Positions 24,676 through 33,003 of a DNA stretch of 64,000 nucleotides are shown one piece after another. A program made the translations under genes and the position numbers. Position 1 is the stretch's first letter, and each line of letters opens with the position of its first letter. Under the pieces are notes generated by a model that was not told the DNA's origin, made no database searches, and worked only from the letters and a program-made list of their open reading frames with translations. Source of the stretch: Terriglobales bacterium (GTDB lineage: Bacteria > Acidobacteriota > Terriglobia > Terriglobales > Acidobacteriaceae); NCBI GenBank assembly GCA_025936825.1, contig JAICSO010000018.1, positions 1 through 64,000 of the forward strand, read 5' to 3'.

Positions 24676-25695
24676 CTAGCCGTCCAGCTTCAGCGACATG
24701 CCCATCGCGTCCCGAACTTCGTCCATCGTTGCCCCAGCATTCTTGCGGGCCTGTTCGGAACCATTCTCCAGAATATCCCATGCCAGCCGCGGGTTTTCCT
24801 CATATTTCTTTCGGCGCTCCTGCATGGGATTCAGAATGTTAACCAGCGCGTCGGCGGCCCAACTCTTGCACTCGATGCAGCCAATCCCCGCACTGCGACA
24901 CCCGACGTTCACTTTTTCATTCGTAGTCGCATCGCTAAAGATCTTGTGCAGATCGCCGACGGGGCAAACGTCGGGATTGCCCGGATCTGTCCGGCGCACA
25001 CGCGCAGGATCGGTCACCATTGTCTTGAGTTTTTGCCGAACGACCGGTTCGGGATCAGTCAGCATGATGGTGTTGCCGTAGGATTTCGACATCTTGCGAC
25101 CATCGGTACCATGCAACTTCGGCGCGGGGGTGAGCACGGTTTGCGGCTCAGGAAAAACAGGCGCGTTTTTGCCGTAGAAATTGTTGAAGCGCCGAGCAAT
25201 CTCGCGGGTTAGTTCCACGTGCGCAGCCTGGTCCTCGCCGACCGGAACGAAATCCGCTTTATATAAAAGGATGTCCGATGTCATCAGCACCGGATATCCG
25301 AGAAAGCCGTAGGTGCTGAGGTCTTTACCCGTAATGTTTTCCTGCTGTTCTTTGTACGTGGGCACGCGCTCCAGCCAGCCAAGCGGGGTAATCATCGACA
25401 AGAGAAGATGCAGCACAGCATGATCTGGAACGTGTGACTGGATGAACATCACACAACGCGCAGGATCAAGTCCTGCTGCCAGCCAATCGAGCAGGACATC
25501 GATCGAATTCTGCTTGACCTGTGAGGTGTCGGCGTAATCGGTGGTAAGAGCGTGCCAATCCGCGACGCAGAAGTAACACTCGTGCTCATCCTGCATCTTC
25601 ACCCAGTTGGCCAGGGCGCCAACATAGTTGCCGAGGTGGAGCTTGCCGGTCGAGCGCATGCCGCTCAACACCCGTTTTTTTCTTGGCTGGGTCAT
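24676..25695 (-). CDS. trpS: Tryptophanyl-tRNA synthetase
   Basis: This is a class I synthetase with the HIGH-equivalent SGMRSTGKLHLGNYVGA near the N-terminus and GRKMSKSYGN as the KMSKS loop. TrpRS-specific features include VPVGEDQAAHVELTREIARR. At 339 residues from ATG 25695 it has the normal length. That ATG overlaps the stop of the upstream M50 protease gene (ATGA), so the longer frame to 25764 is not used. It charges tRNA-Trp in the cytoplasm. Confidence 0.95.
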   Translation of the reverse strand: MTQPRKKRVLSGMRSTGKLHLGNYVGALANWVKMQDEHECYFCVADWHALTTDYADTSQVKQNSIDVLLDWLAAGLDPARCVMFIQSHVPDHAVLHLLLSMITPLGWLERVPTYKEQQENITGKDLSTYGFLGYPVLMTSDILLYKADFVPVGEDQAAHVELTREIARRFNNFYGKNAPVFPEPQTVLTPAPKLHGTDGRKMSKSYGNTIMLTDPEPVVRQKLKTMVTDPARVRRTDPGNPDVCPVGDLHKIFSDATTNEKVNVGCRSAGIGCIECKSWAADALVNILNPMQERRKKYEENPRLAWDILENGSEQARKNAGATMDEVRDAMGMSLKLDG

Positions 25696-26369
25696 GCGCC
25701 AAGCATCCGAACGAAAAAGTTTCTCGCCGGCACGAATAGTATGCCTAGTACCCTGCCGCCCCAAATGAACAGGAGCAATAGCCCAAACATCCCCACCACG
25801 TCATACGCTCGCTGAATCCCCTCGGGCAAAAAATGCCTTATTACGTGGCTGCCGTCGAGCGGCGGCACCGGAAGCAGGTTAAAAACTGCTAGCAGAACAT
25901 TGATTTCAAGCATCGAAAAAAACAAAAGACACACCGGTTCGAGCGGCGAGTTCGATCCTGGCAAGATCCCATTCGCGAGCGCGGAGACGATGACCCTCCC
26001 GCTCATGGACGTATTTTTCACCGCCAGCAGCGCTGTGACTGCACCAAACGCAACTGCGAAATTGCTGATCGGGCCGACGACAGAAGTCAACACGTCATCG
26101 AGAACGGGGTTCTTAAAATTGTTCGGATTTACTGGCGTCGGCTTCGCCCAGCCAAGAATTCCCCAGCCCGAGAATGCCGCAATGGCCGGCAGCAAGATCG
26201 TTCCAATCAGATCAATGTGCTTGATCGGATTCAGCGTGATCCGTCCCAGCATGCGCGCCGTGGGATCTCCCCGCAGGTTCGCCATCCAGGCATGCGCCGA
26301 CTCGTGCACGCTGATGGCAAACAGAAACGCAATGATTTGGTAGACGATTAAGACGTGTTCGAGGGTCAT
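25692..26369 (-). CDS. Site-2-protease-like M50 zinc metalloprotease
   Basis: A polytopic membrane protein with the metalloprotease motif HESAH in the first helix (FAISVHESAHAWMANLRGD) and the conserved NLLPVPPLDGSHV segment, whose Asp completes the zinc site in a later helix. It has about five hydrophobic segments and 225 residues, as in the small YwhC-type M50 group. Members cleave membrane proteins within the bilayer; the substrate is unknown. It heads the minus-strand operon with trpS and overlaps it by 4 bp. Confidence 0.88.
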   Translation of the reverse strand: MTLEHVLIVYQIIAFLFAISVHESAHAWMANLRGDPTARMLGRITLNPIKHIDLIGTILLPAIAAFSGWGILGWAKPTPVNPNNFKNPVLDDVLTSVVGPISNFAVAFGAVTALLAVKNTSMSGRVIVSALANGILPGSNSPLEPVCLLFFSMLEINVLLAVFNLLPVPPLDGSHVIRHFLPEGIQRAYDVVGMFGLLLLFIWGGRVLGILFVPARNFFVRMLGA

Positions 26370-26597
26370 TCCGGCTTGGTTTTGATACTACCATGCGGGC
26401 TCGGACTGCAGGCCCAAGTCCAGCGTTAGTACTGGCTTTCTCGGATTCACCACAATGACACAAAGCCCACACGAAGGAAGTTCAACTTGAACCGCAACGT
26501 ACGCCAAGATCGCAAAGGCGAACTACTCAACTTACAGGAATTTTCAGGTCTTCCCTTTGCGTGCTTTGCGCTTTTTGCGGTTGGATTTTCGTCGGTG
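26370..26597. repeat. Gap with a 28-bp imperfect inverted repeat
   Basis: ACCGCAACGTACGCC... at 26491-26518 and its partner at 26554-26581 (ending CTTTTTGCGGT) match at 21 of 28 positions when one is reversed. Their CGCAAAGG/CCTTTGCG ends are exact. No gene is seen. It looks like a member of a dispersed palindromic repeat family. Confidence 0.5.
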
Positions 26598-27179
26598 TTA
26601 TTTCTGGATGAGCGTGACCTGGTGCTGGCCAACGACAGCGCTGTCGATTCGGTCCGGCAACTTGAACCGGGAATCAATCCCAATGTTTGGATTGCGCGGC
26701 TGGATGTACTTCTCCACGAAGAGTTGTAATACGAAATTCGGGACTTCCACTCCGTCGAGTGAAACCGAATCAATGTGAATATATCCCTGGCCGGTGCGAC
26801 CATAAGCGTGTGCCTCTGCGTTGACATCGTGCACGCCGCTAAAAATGCTGAGCAGCGGATTGGAAGAATGAATACCGGCCCGCACCTGATCGAAGTCAAC
26901 CTTTGCGGTGCCGCTGATCGTGCCCTGAGAGCCGGTCAGGTGCACGGAGTTCACCCCAGCCGGAAATTGCACCTCGTCAGACGCTAGATACGCGTTGATT
27001 TCAGCTTCGGTGAGTACTGTAGGAGTGGGACTCGGATGGGCCGCCCGGCCATTTGTCTCCAGACGCGCGATCTTCCGGTTGATGCTGGCCAGCTCGGGGG
27101 AAGTATTATTGTTGGCGGCAAAGGCGGAAAGCCCCACAAACAGCACACATGACAGGAGTCGCAGAAGAGACAGCTTCAC
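26598..27179 (-). CDS. Secreted hypothetical protein
   Basis: A signal peptide (KLSLLRLLSCVLFVGLSAFA) precedes about 170 residues. These include VLTEAEINAYLASDEVQFPA and a beta-rich segment (SVHLTGSQGTISGTAKVDFD). The GTG start overlaps the AsmA stop by GTGA, so it is translationally coupled to that gene and may act with it at the cell envelope. No named family is recognised. Confidence 0.65.
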   Translation of the reverse strand: MKLSLLRLLSCVLFVGLSAFAANNNTSPELASINRKIARLETNGRAAHPSPTPTVLTEAEINAYLASDEVQFPAGVNSVHLTGSQGTISGTAKVDFDQVRAGIHSSNPLLSIFSGVHDVNAEAHAYGRTGQGYIHIDSVSLDGVEVPNFVLQLFVEKYIQPRNPNIGIDSRFKLPDRIDSAVVGQHQVTLIQK

Positions 27180-29737
27180 GGTTTTAGAGAGGCCTCGGCA
27201 TTCGGAATTGCGGAAACCCGCGTCTTGGCGAACGTGCCGCTGATTACGTATCCGCCCGCAGCTTCGGTTACCGCCCTCAGGTTCAGAGATCCGCCGAACG
27301 ACGCAGTTCCGCTGACCGTATAAACCTCGCTGGCAGTGGTAAGTTTCGCGTCGCGGAAGGAAATGGTGCGGTCTCTCAGATGCAATGCGCCCGAGAAATT
27401 TTCAGCCCGTAAGGGCCCCGACTCGCGAGTGAGTACGATGTGCGGAAACATCCCGCCACTCACGTCGAATTGGGCTGTCAGATCCGCGGAGTCGAGCAGG
27501 TCTTGCCAGTTTGAACCAGCCGCCTTGAACTGATAGTTGGCGTCACCGGAGCCCTCGACCCAACCATCGTGCATAAGGTTTGCGAGAGTCGACAGCGAAA
27601 AGCCGCCGAAGCTGCCCTCGCCCGAATATTGGGGCGGTTTAGCGGCGAAGTCCGCCTTCCACGTCCCGGACGCCTTGCCGTCGAGGCATTCGGTTTTGAA
27701 TCCTGACAGCGTGATTTTCCCAGCGTCCAACGAAAGATCGGACGTGAAGTGATCGCAGGTGGCATTGCCTAAGATCAGCTTATCGACGACAATTTTCCCG
27801 CTAGCCTTTGTCCGGACGAGATAGGAAGGCTGGTCTCTTCCCAAAGAGAGAATCCGATACCACGCCTTTGGTCGTTGCGATGGATTAAGCAGACTGTTCA
27901 GCGAGCTGGCCGCCAGTTTGTCCGTATGCAGCTTAAACTGCAGTTCGCAATTGTCAGCACTCGCGCAAGGTCGAAGAACCCGTAACGAGCCATGCCAAGT
28001 AGAATCGGCGGTTTCGGCGGAGACGTTCTGGACGGTTATTGCCCCTTGGTCGATCGCGAGATCGGCGGCAGCAATTTTTATCGGTGTATTCACTCCTCGA
28101 ACCTGAGCCCGCACTGCATGGAGATGCGCGCTGCCAATGATCTCGGGGCGTTCGTGACTAAACCATTCCCCGGAGAACCTGAGGCTCACATCCGCAGTAC
28201 CGTCCCCCGAAAATGCTAGCGTCGGTAAGCTTACCGCTCTCGCCGTCGCCAGAATGCGGTTAATAGCTGCGCCCCCTCGAAGAGAGCCGCTATACCCAGA
28301 TCGAGTCAGCGTGGCTTGCGCTGTGAGCGGGCCCGCTTTGCCCGACGCAAGATTGACAGGGCCAAACTCGGCCCGAAGTTCCTGAGGAGGCAAACTGACC
28401 GCCGGCAGAGTTGCCGCCGCGCGTTTCTTCCCATTCGCACGGTGTTTGTCTTTAGCGGTCGAGTTCTCCACACCATTGGACACCGTGAATGGCACAACCC
28501 CAAATCCGATAGCGTCGGCGCCACCTCGCCCAATTTCGAGATCATCAATCGATCCGCTTCCCTGTACTGAAATCGGCTGCTGCGGATCGGTCCGTTGGAC
28601 CCGAATTGTCGAACTCACATCCCCATTCACCTGGACATCGACAGGAAACTCGGGCCTGGCGTGCTGAAACAAATTGATCACGGACTCGGCAGGAGCCCGA
28701 TTCGCCACCAGCCACAGGTCAGCTTTGGTGAAAAGGTCCCCGTTGAGCAAGATCCCCGAGGCACTGCCTTTGGCCTGGATGTAACCACCGTCGACAGGGC
28801 CGGAGCAATCGAGATCAATCATCTCTCGAGTAGGAGGATCATATTCGGCCGCACAGTGCGCAGCCAGACGCAGGCTGCCTCCGCCAATAACATCCTGGCG
28901 ACGAAAATCATCAGTGGAAGCGTCTGCGGAAATTTTCAATTGATCTGGAGTGCCGAGAATCGTCCCTGAAAGCAGTGCGGCGCCGCGCCAAGGCTTTTCT
29001 GTGCCGTACATGAGCTTCGAGACCTGTCCCAGTTGGGCTTGCTTCCACTGAAAGGAAATTTGAATCGGCGTTTCGTGGACCTGCGCCGATCTTCTCCACC
29101 GCCCATTCACATTCACAACGCCCGTGTCGGTGAGGTTGGCATCAGTGCGGATTGGGCGCGCCTGAAGCCGCGCACCCCAGGTGTTCTCGGAATCCTGCCA
29201 GAGTGCCAGTTGAGCATTCGTGAGTGCGAAGTGAGTTTTTTCGGTGCCGATCTTGAAATTGACTCGCGCGTCGCTGGCCTCGATATAAGGAAAGCCCGGC
29301 GCAGCACTTCCCCGCGCCGAGCCTGTTGGTGCAAGAGAACTATGGGAGGTGCGGTCGACCAAGTCCTCGAGGTTCCATTTGCCGTCAGAATTGCGGGTTA
29401 GATTCAGGCTGGGTTCGCTCAGGCTCAGACGAGAAATTTCTATGTGTCCCCGCAACAGGGCGCCAAGGCTGAGTGCTGCGGTTACATCGGGCGCGCGCAC
29501 CAGCGGCTCCGCGCCAAACGCGGGATCATCTTTGACCAGCAGGTCGTCGATCTCGAAGCCAGGCCGGGGAAGAAAGCGCAGGCGGACGTAGCCAACTTGC
29601 ACATCGCGGCCGACAGCCTGCGAAATGGAATTTGAGACTCTCGCCCGCATCCATCCTGCTCCTGGTCGCAACAGATACAGCGCCAGAAGCAGAAGACAAA
29701 ACGCGCCAATCACGCGTTTGGACAGCAGTCGTTTCAC
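27176..29737 (-). CDS. AsmA-family envelope protein
   Basis: This 853-residue protein begins with one membrane anchor (VIGAFCLLLLALYLLRPG), followed by the AsmA N-terminal pattern VRLRFLPRPGFEIDDLLV and ISRLSLSEPSLNLTRNSDGK. The rest is long and beta-rich, as in bridge-like AsmA proteins implicated in lipid transport to the outer membrane. The C-terminal AsmA_2-like part includes LADLTAQFDVSGG-type strands. The GTG start overlaps the upstream lepB stop by GTGA, and its own stop overlaps the next gene, so it is embedded in one operon from rnc downward. Confidence 0.85.
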   Translation of the reverse strand: MKRLLSKRVIGAFCLLLLALYLLRPGAGWMRARVSNSISQAVGRDVQVGYVRLRFLPRPGFEIDDLLVKDDPAFGAEPLVRAPDVTAALSLGALLRGHIEISRLSLSEPSLNLTRNSDGKWNLEDLVDRTSHSSLAPTGSARGSAAPGFPYIEASDARVNFKIGTEKTHFALTNAQLALWQDSENTWGARLQARPIRTDANLTDTGVVNVNGRWRRSAQVHETPIQISFQWKQAQLGQVSKLMYGTEKPWRGAALLSGTILGTPDQLKISADASTDDFRRQDVIGGGSLRLAAHCAAEYDPPTREMIDLDCSGPVDGGYIQAKGSASGILLNGDLFTKADLWLVANRAPAESVINLFQHARPEFPVDVQVNGDVSSTIRVQRTDPQQPISVQGSGSIDDLEIGRGGADAIGFGVVPFTVSNGVENSTAKDKHRANGKKRAAATLPAVSLPPQELRAEFGPVNLASGKAGPLTAQATLTRSGYSGSLRGGAAINRILATARAVSLPTLAFSGDGTADVSLRFSGEWFSHERPEIIGSAHLHAVRAQVRGVNTPIKIAAADLAIDQGAITVQNVSAETADSTWHGSLRVLRPCASADNCELQFKLHTDKLAASSLNSLLNPSQRPKAWYRILSLGRDQPSYLVRTKASGKIVVDKLILGNATCDHFTSDLSLDAGKITLSGFKTECLDGKASGTWKADFAAKPPQYSGEGSFGGFSLSTLANLMHDGWVEGSGDANYQFKAAGSNWQDLLDSADLTAQFDVSGGMFPHIVLTRESGPLRAENFSGALHLRDRTISFRDAKLTTASEVYTVSGTASFGGSLNLRAVTEAAGGYVISGTFAKTRVSAIPNAEASLKP

Positions 29738-30516
29738 CGGACTACCTTAAAGGTCCTACTCCAGCGAGTCTCGTCAAAAAAATGCAGGACGGTGTGGAAA
29801 AACGCGGCAATCCTCTGCCCGAAATCCCTTTGCAGGTACTGATCCTCTGTAGATGTGAACGACCAGTAAATGAACATGGGGCGTCCAATCACGTGGTCTT
29901 GCTTGATGAACCCCCAATAGCGGCTGTCGAGGCTGACGTCGCGATTGTCCCCCATCCCAAAGTAGCTGCCGGGAGGAACCACAATGTCGCCGTTTTCGAT
30001 GTGCGACCCCATGGTCAGCTTCCACTCGTCAATCACATTGCTGTTTTCGTCAGGAGGGACCGCAGGAAAATTGTCGCGGTAAGGATCGTAGGACGTCCCG
30101 CCTTGGTGTTGAACGTATCCTTGTTCGCTCAGCTTCTCGCCGTTGCGATACACCTGCCCATCGCGCAAATGAATATGGTCCCCAGGGACGCCGATAATGC
30201 GCTTGACGATGTACATGTCGGGAGTGCGCGGGTCCATCGACAGAAAGACGACGATGTCGCCGCGATGAATGTCGGTGTACTTGACAATCGGCTCAATCCA
30301 ACTCGTCTTCGGGGCAAACTGTTCCCGATTCACGAAAACATGGTCACCAATCAGGAGCGTGTTCTCCATCGACGACGACGGAATTTCGAACGCCTGGAAG
30401 ATGAACGTAATAATAAAGAGGCCGGTTACCAGCACTCCGGCCAGCGAAGCCAGGAACTCGACCGTAGTTTCACGCGGTTTCTCTTCGTCAACCTTATCTT
30501 TGTCTTTCTTCTTCAC
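29734..30516 (-). CDS. lepB: Signal peptidase I (copy 1)
   Basis: An N-terminal membrane helix (LAGVLVTGLFIITFIFQAF) precedes the catalytic Ser in IPSSSMENTLLIGDHVFVNR. The catalytic Lys is in YIVKRIIGVPGDHI, and the box GDNRDVSLDSRYWG is complete. The enzyme removes signal peptides on the periplasmic face. At 260 residues it is normal in length. It is one of two tandem lepB genes that differ clearly in sequence, so the duplication is old and the substrates may differ. Confidence 0.93.
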   Translation of the reverse strand: MKKKDKDKVDEEKPRETTVEFLASLAGVLVTGLFIITFIFQAFEIPSSSMENTLLIGDHVFVNREQFAPKTSWIEPIVKYTDIHRGDIVVFLSMDPRTPDMYIVKRIIGVPGDHIHLRDGQVYRNGEKLSEQGYVQHQGGTSYDPYRDNFPAVPPDENSNVIDEWKLTMGSHIENGDIVVPPGSYFGMGDNRDVSLDSRYWGFIKQDHVIGRPMFIYWSFTSTEDQYLQRDFGQRIAAFFHTVLHFFDETRWSRTFKVVR

Positions 30517-30538
30517 TCGCCTTCCTCGGAGGAGAGAT

Positions 30539-31294
30539 TTACTTTACAAGCCGGAAAGTCCTGTTCCAGCGGGTGATCTGCAGGATATGGCTCAGCGCAT
30601 ACAGGAACCGGTTAAGTTTATCACTGGCAGTGAGTTGCACACCGGGCGGATCAGGATTGTGAATCGACCAGTAGATCAGCAGCGGCCGACCAACAATATT
30701 CTCGCGTGGCACAAATCCCCAGTAGCGGCTGTCCAGGCTGTCATCGCGGTTGTCGCCCATCACGAAGTAATACCCTTCAGGAACGATGAGTTGATTGTCT
30801 ACAACCAGCTTCTGCATCTGGGTCCACCAGGTGCCGCTCACCGATGGCATTACAGCCAGGTCGAGCCGCGGGAACTCGTCGCGATATGAATCGTGCGGAC
30901 GAAAGTAATGCGCATATGGCTCGTTGAGCGGTATGCCATTCACATAGACCCTACGGTCAATCAGGCGGAGCTTGTCGCCTGGAATGCCAACGACTCGCTT
31001 GACGAAATGGACGCTGGGATCGACGGGATAGTGAAACACGATGATGTCGCCGCGGCGAACTGGCCGGTAAGGAATGACCTTGTCCCAGAGGCCGTCCTGA
31101 CCGAAGTGGAGTTTGTCGACAAGCAGATAGTCGCCAATCAGAAGTGTATTCTCCATCGACTCGGAGGGAATTTGAAACGCCTGCACAATGAAGGTCACCA
31201 CGAAAATCGCGATTACGAGGGTGCCGGAAAGCGACTTGATCACCTCACTCCACGAAGAGGAAGAATGCGTATGCTGCGGTTGGCCCTCGGTCAC
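30539..31294 (-). CDS. lepB: Signal peptidase I (copy 2)
   Basis: The order of motifs is as in the neighbour: membrane helix (SGTLVIAIFVVTFIVQAFQI), Ser box IPSESMENTLLIGDYLLVDK, Lys box HFVKRVVGIPGDKLRL and GDNRDDSLDSRYWGFV. All catalytic positions are present. The GTG start overlaps the rnc stop by GTGA. Both lepB genes follow rnc, an arrangement also seen in proteobacterial lepB-rnc operons, though in reversed order here. Confidence 0.93.
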   Translation of the reverse strand: MTEGQPQHTHSSSSWSEVIKSLSGTLVIAIFVVTFIVQAFQIPSESMENTLLIGDYLLVDKLHFGQDGLWDKVIPYRPVRRGDIIVFHYPVDPSVHFVKRVVGIPGDKLRLIDRRVYVNGIPLNEPYAHYFRPHDSYRDEFPRLDLAVMPSVSGTWWTQMQKLVVDNQLIVPEGYYFVMGDNRDDSLDSRYWGFVPRENIVGRPLLIYWSIHNPDPPGVQLTASDKLNRFLYALSHILQITRWNRTFRLVK

Positions 31295-32061
31295 GCTGGC
31301 TCCCCGCCCGTGACGCGCGAATCAAGGTATTCGAGTACCTTCCGCGCTGCATCCTGCTCGGCATTTTTCTTGGTGGATCCCTCAGCCTTGGCGGTGTACT
31401 CCACTTCACCGTTCGAGCCGGTCAGCAACCGCGCTTCGATGGTGAAAGTCTTGCGGTGCTCCGGCCCAGATTCCTTCACCAGAGCGTAGCTCGGCTGGGG
31501 ACGCCCACCGGCCTGCAATCGTTCCTGCAACGCCGACTTGTAATCCGTCACTTTGCCCGCCGTCCCGAGCGACACGAAATGCTGCAACTCGGGCCAGACG
31601 ACCTGTTTAAGAATGATGGAGCGCACAATTTCAAGTCCCGCATCGAGATAGACCGCGCCCAGCACAGCCTCAAGCGCATCTACCAGGAGCGCCGCTTTCG
31701 TGCGGCCGCCACTCTTCTCTTCCCCGCGGCCAAGCCGAAGGTATTTCCCCAGCTCCAGGCGTTCGGCGATGTGAATCAGATGATTCTTGCTGACCAGGTG
31801 AGCGCGCAGTTTCGAGAGCTGCCCTTCACTGAACTGGGGAAATCGACGGAACAGTTCTTCCGTCGTGACCAGGCTCAGCACCGCATCGCCCAGAAATTCC
31901 AGTTGCTCGTTGTCCTCCGCACGTTCACCACCGGCACGCTGCGCCTCCAATTCTCGCGCCTGTGAGCTGTGGGTTACCGCCTGCTGCAGTAATTTCAGCG
32001 AGGAAAACTGATGACCGAGGGACTGTTCGAGGAAGGAGAGCTCTGACGATTGTGTAATCAC
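31291..32061 (-). CDS. rnc: Ribonuclease III
   Basis: The catalytic domain carries the signature NEQLEFLGDAVLSLV with the metal-binding acidic residues, and LLVDALEAVLGAVYLDAG as the second acidic helix. The C-terminal double-stranded-RNA-binding domain starts near DYKSALQERLQAGGRPQPSY and ends AEQDAARKVLEYL. At 256 residues it is typical. It processes rRNA precursors and double-stranded RNA. It is the first gene of the rnc-lepB-lepB-AsmA run and follows the TPR genes by 11 bp. Confidence 0.94.
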   Translation of the reverse strand: MITQSSELSFLEQSLGHQFSSLKLLQQAVTHSSQARELEAQRAGGERAEDNEQLEFLGDAVLSLVTTEELFRRFPQFSEGQLSKLRAHLVSKNHLIHIAERLELGKYLRLGRGEEKSGGRTKAALLVDALEAVLGAVYLDAGLEIVRSIILKQVVWPELQHFVSLGTAGKVTDYKSALQERLQAGGRPQPSYALVKESGPEHRKTFTIEARLLTGSNGEVEYTAKAEGSTKKNAEQDAARKVLEYLDSRVTGGEPA

Positions 32062-32072
32062 GCTTGCCGTAC

Positions 32073-32993
32073 CTAATTTCCCTGAGGTGCCGGAGAATTG
32101 TCATTGGCAGGAGGTGCGACGTCCGATCCACCTGCGGCACTTCCCTGCGCCACCAACGCTGTCAGCCGGTCACGCTCATTCTTCGCCACTCGAGCCACTT
32201 CCGTCCCGTCCTTCGAGAGCTCGATGGCTCGATTTGCTTGCGCCAAAGCGTCCTCATATTTCTTCTGCTGATCAAGCGCCAGCGCCAAACGCAGCACAAG
32301 AACGCTGTCGATATTCGCTGGATCGGCCTCGATAGCCTGCCGCAACGATGCTTCCGCGTCCGGATACTTCTCTTCCTTATATTGCACCGTGCCTATGATG
32401 CCCAGAGCAGAAGCCTTGAGATATTTCTTATAGACGTCGACACGGTCTGCGGGAGTGCCGACCGGAACGATGAGATCGGTATCAATGGTCCTAAGGGCAT
32501 GTTGCGCATTCGCGAGGGCCTGCTCCATCCGTTGATCACGATCCAAATCCATCGCAGTGGTGTGCTCCTCCTGGACTTCAGCCACCGAGAGCAACGCTTC
32601 CGGATCGTCGTTGTCCAGTTCCAGGACCTTCAGCGCCGCCTCCATCATCTTTTCCGGCTCCGCAGCTGTCCGATAGCCTTTCATGCTCGCGCGATAGAGC
32701 AGGACTCGACAATCACTGTCGGGAAACTTCGCGGCAAAGTCCGCCGCCGCCTTCGCCATCGCTTCAGGATCCTGCTTGTTGGTAATCGCGGCTTGATACG
32801 CCACATATTCTTCGTGCGTCTTGGCTTTGATCGGCAAGTGCGGTTTTGAATGCTGCGCAGTTCCCGGGGACGGAGGTGCTGTAGTGGATGGCGTAGGGGC
32901 AGTCGTCTCGTCGACGTTACCACTCTGCCCGTTCAAGGCACTGACAGAAGTCGCGACCAGCAAGATCATCATCCACTTTATGTGCTGCCTCAT
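32073..32993 (-). CDS. Secreted TPR-repeat protein
   Basis: ATG 32993 opens a signal peptide (HIKWMMILLVATSVSALNG); the longer frame to 33275 is not used. After a Thr/Pro-rich linker come tetratricopeptide-type repeats, for example LLSVAEVQEEHTTAMDLDRD and AEASLRQAIEADPANIDSVL and DALAQANRAIELSKDGTEVA. The location is probably periplasmic. It starts 10 bp after the stop of another TPR gene. Acidobacteriota encode many such proteins of unknown role. Confidence 0.75.
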   Translation of the reverse strand: MRQHIKWMMILLVATSVSALNGQSGNVDETTAPTPSTTAPPSPGTAQHSKPHLPIKAKTHEEYVAYQAAITNKQDPEAMAKAAADFAAKFPDSDCRVLLYRASMKGYRTAAEPEKMMEAALKVLELDNDDPEALLSVAEVQEEHTTAMDLDRDQRMEQALANAQHALRTIDTDLIVPVGTPADRVDVYKKYLKASALGIIGTVQYKEEKYPDAEASLRQAIEADPANIDSVLVLRLALALDQQKKYEDALAQANRAIELSKDGTEVARVAKNERDRLTALVAQGSAAGGSDVAPPANDNSPAPQGN

Positions 32994-33003
32994 AGTCTCG
33001 ATC

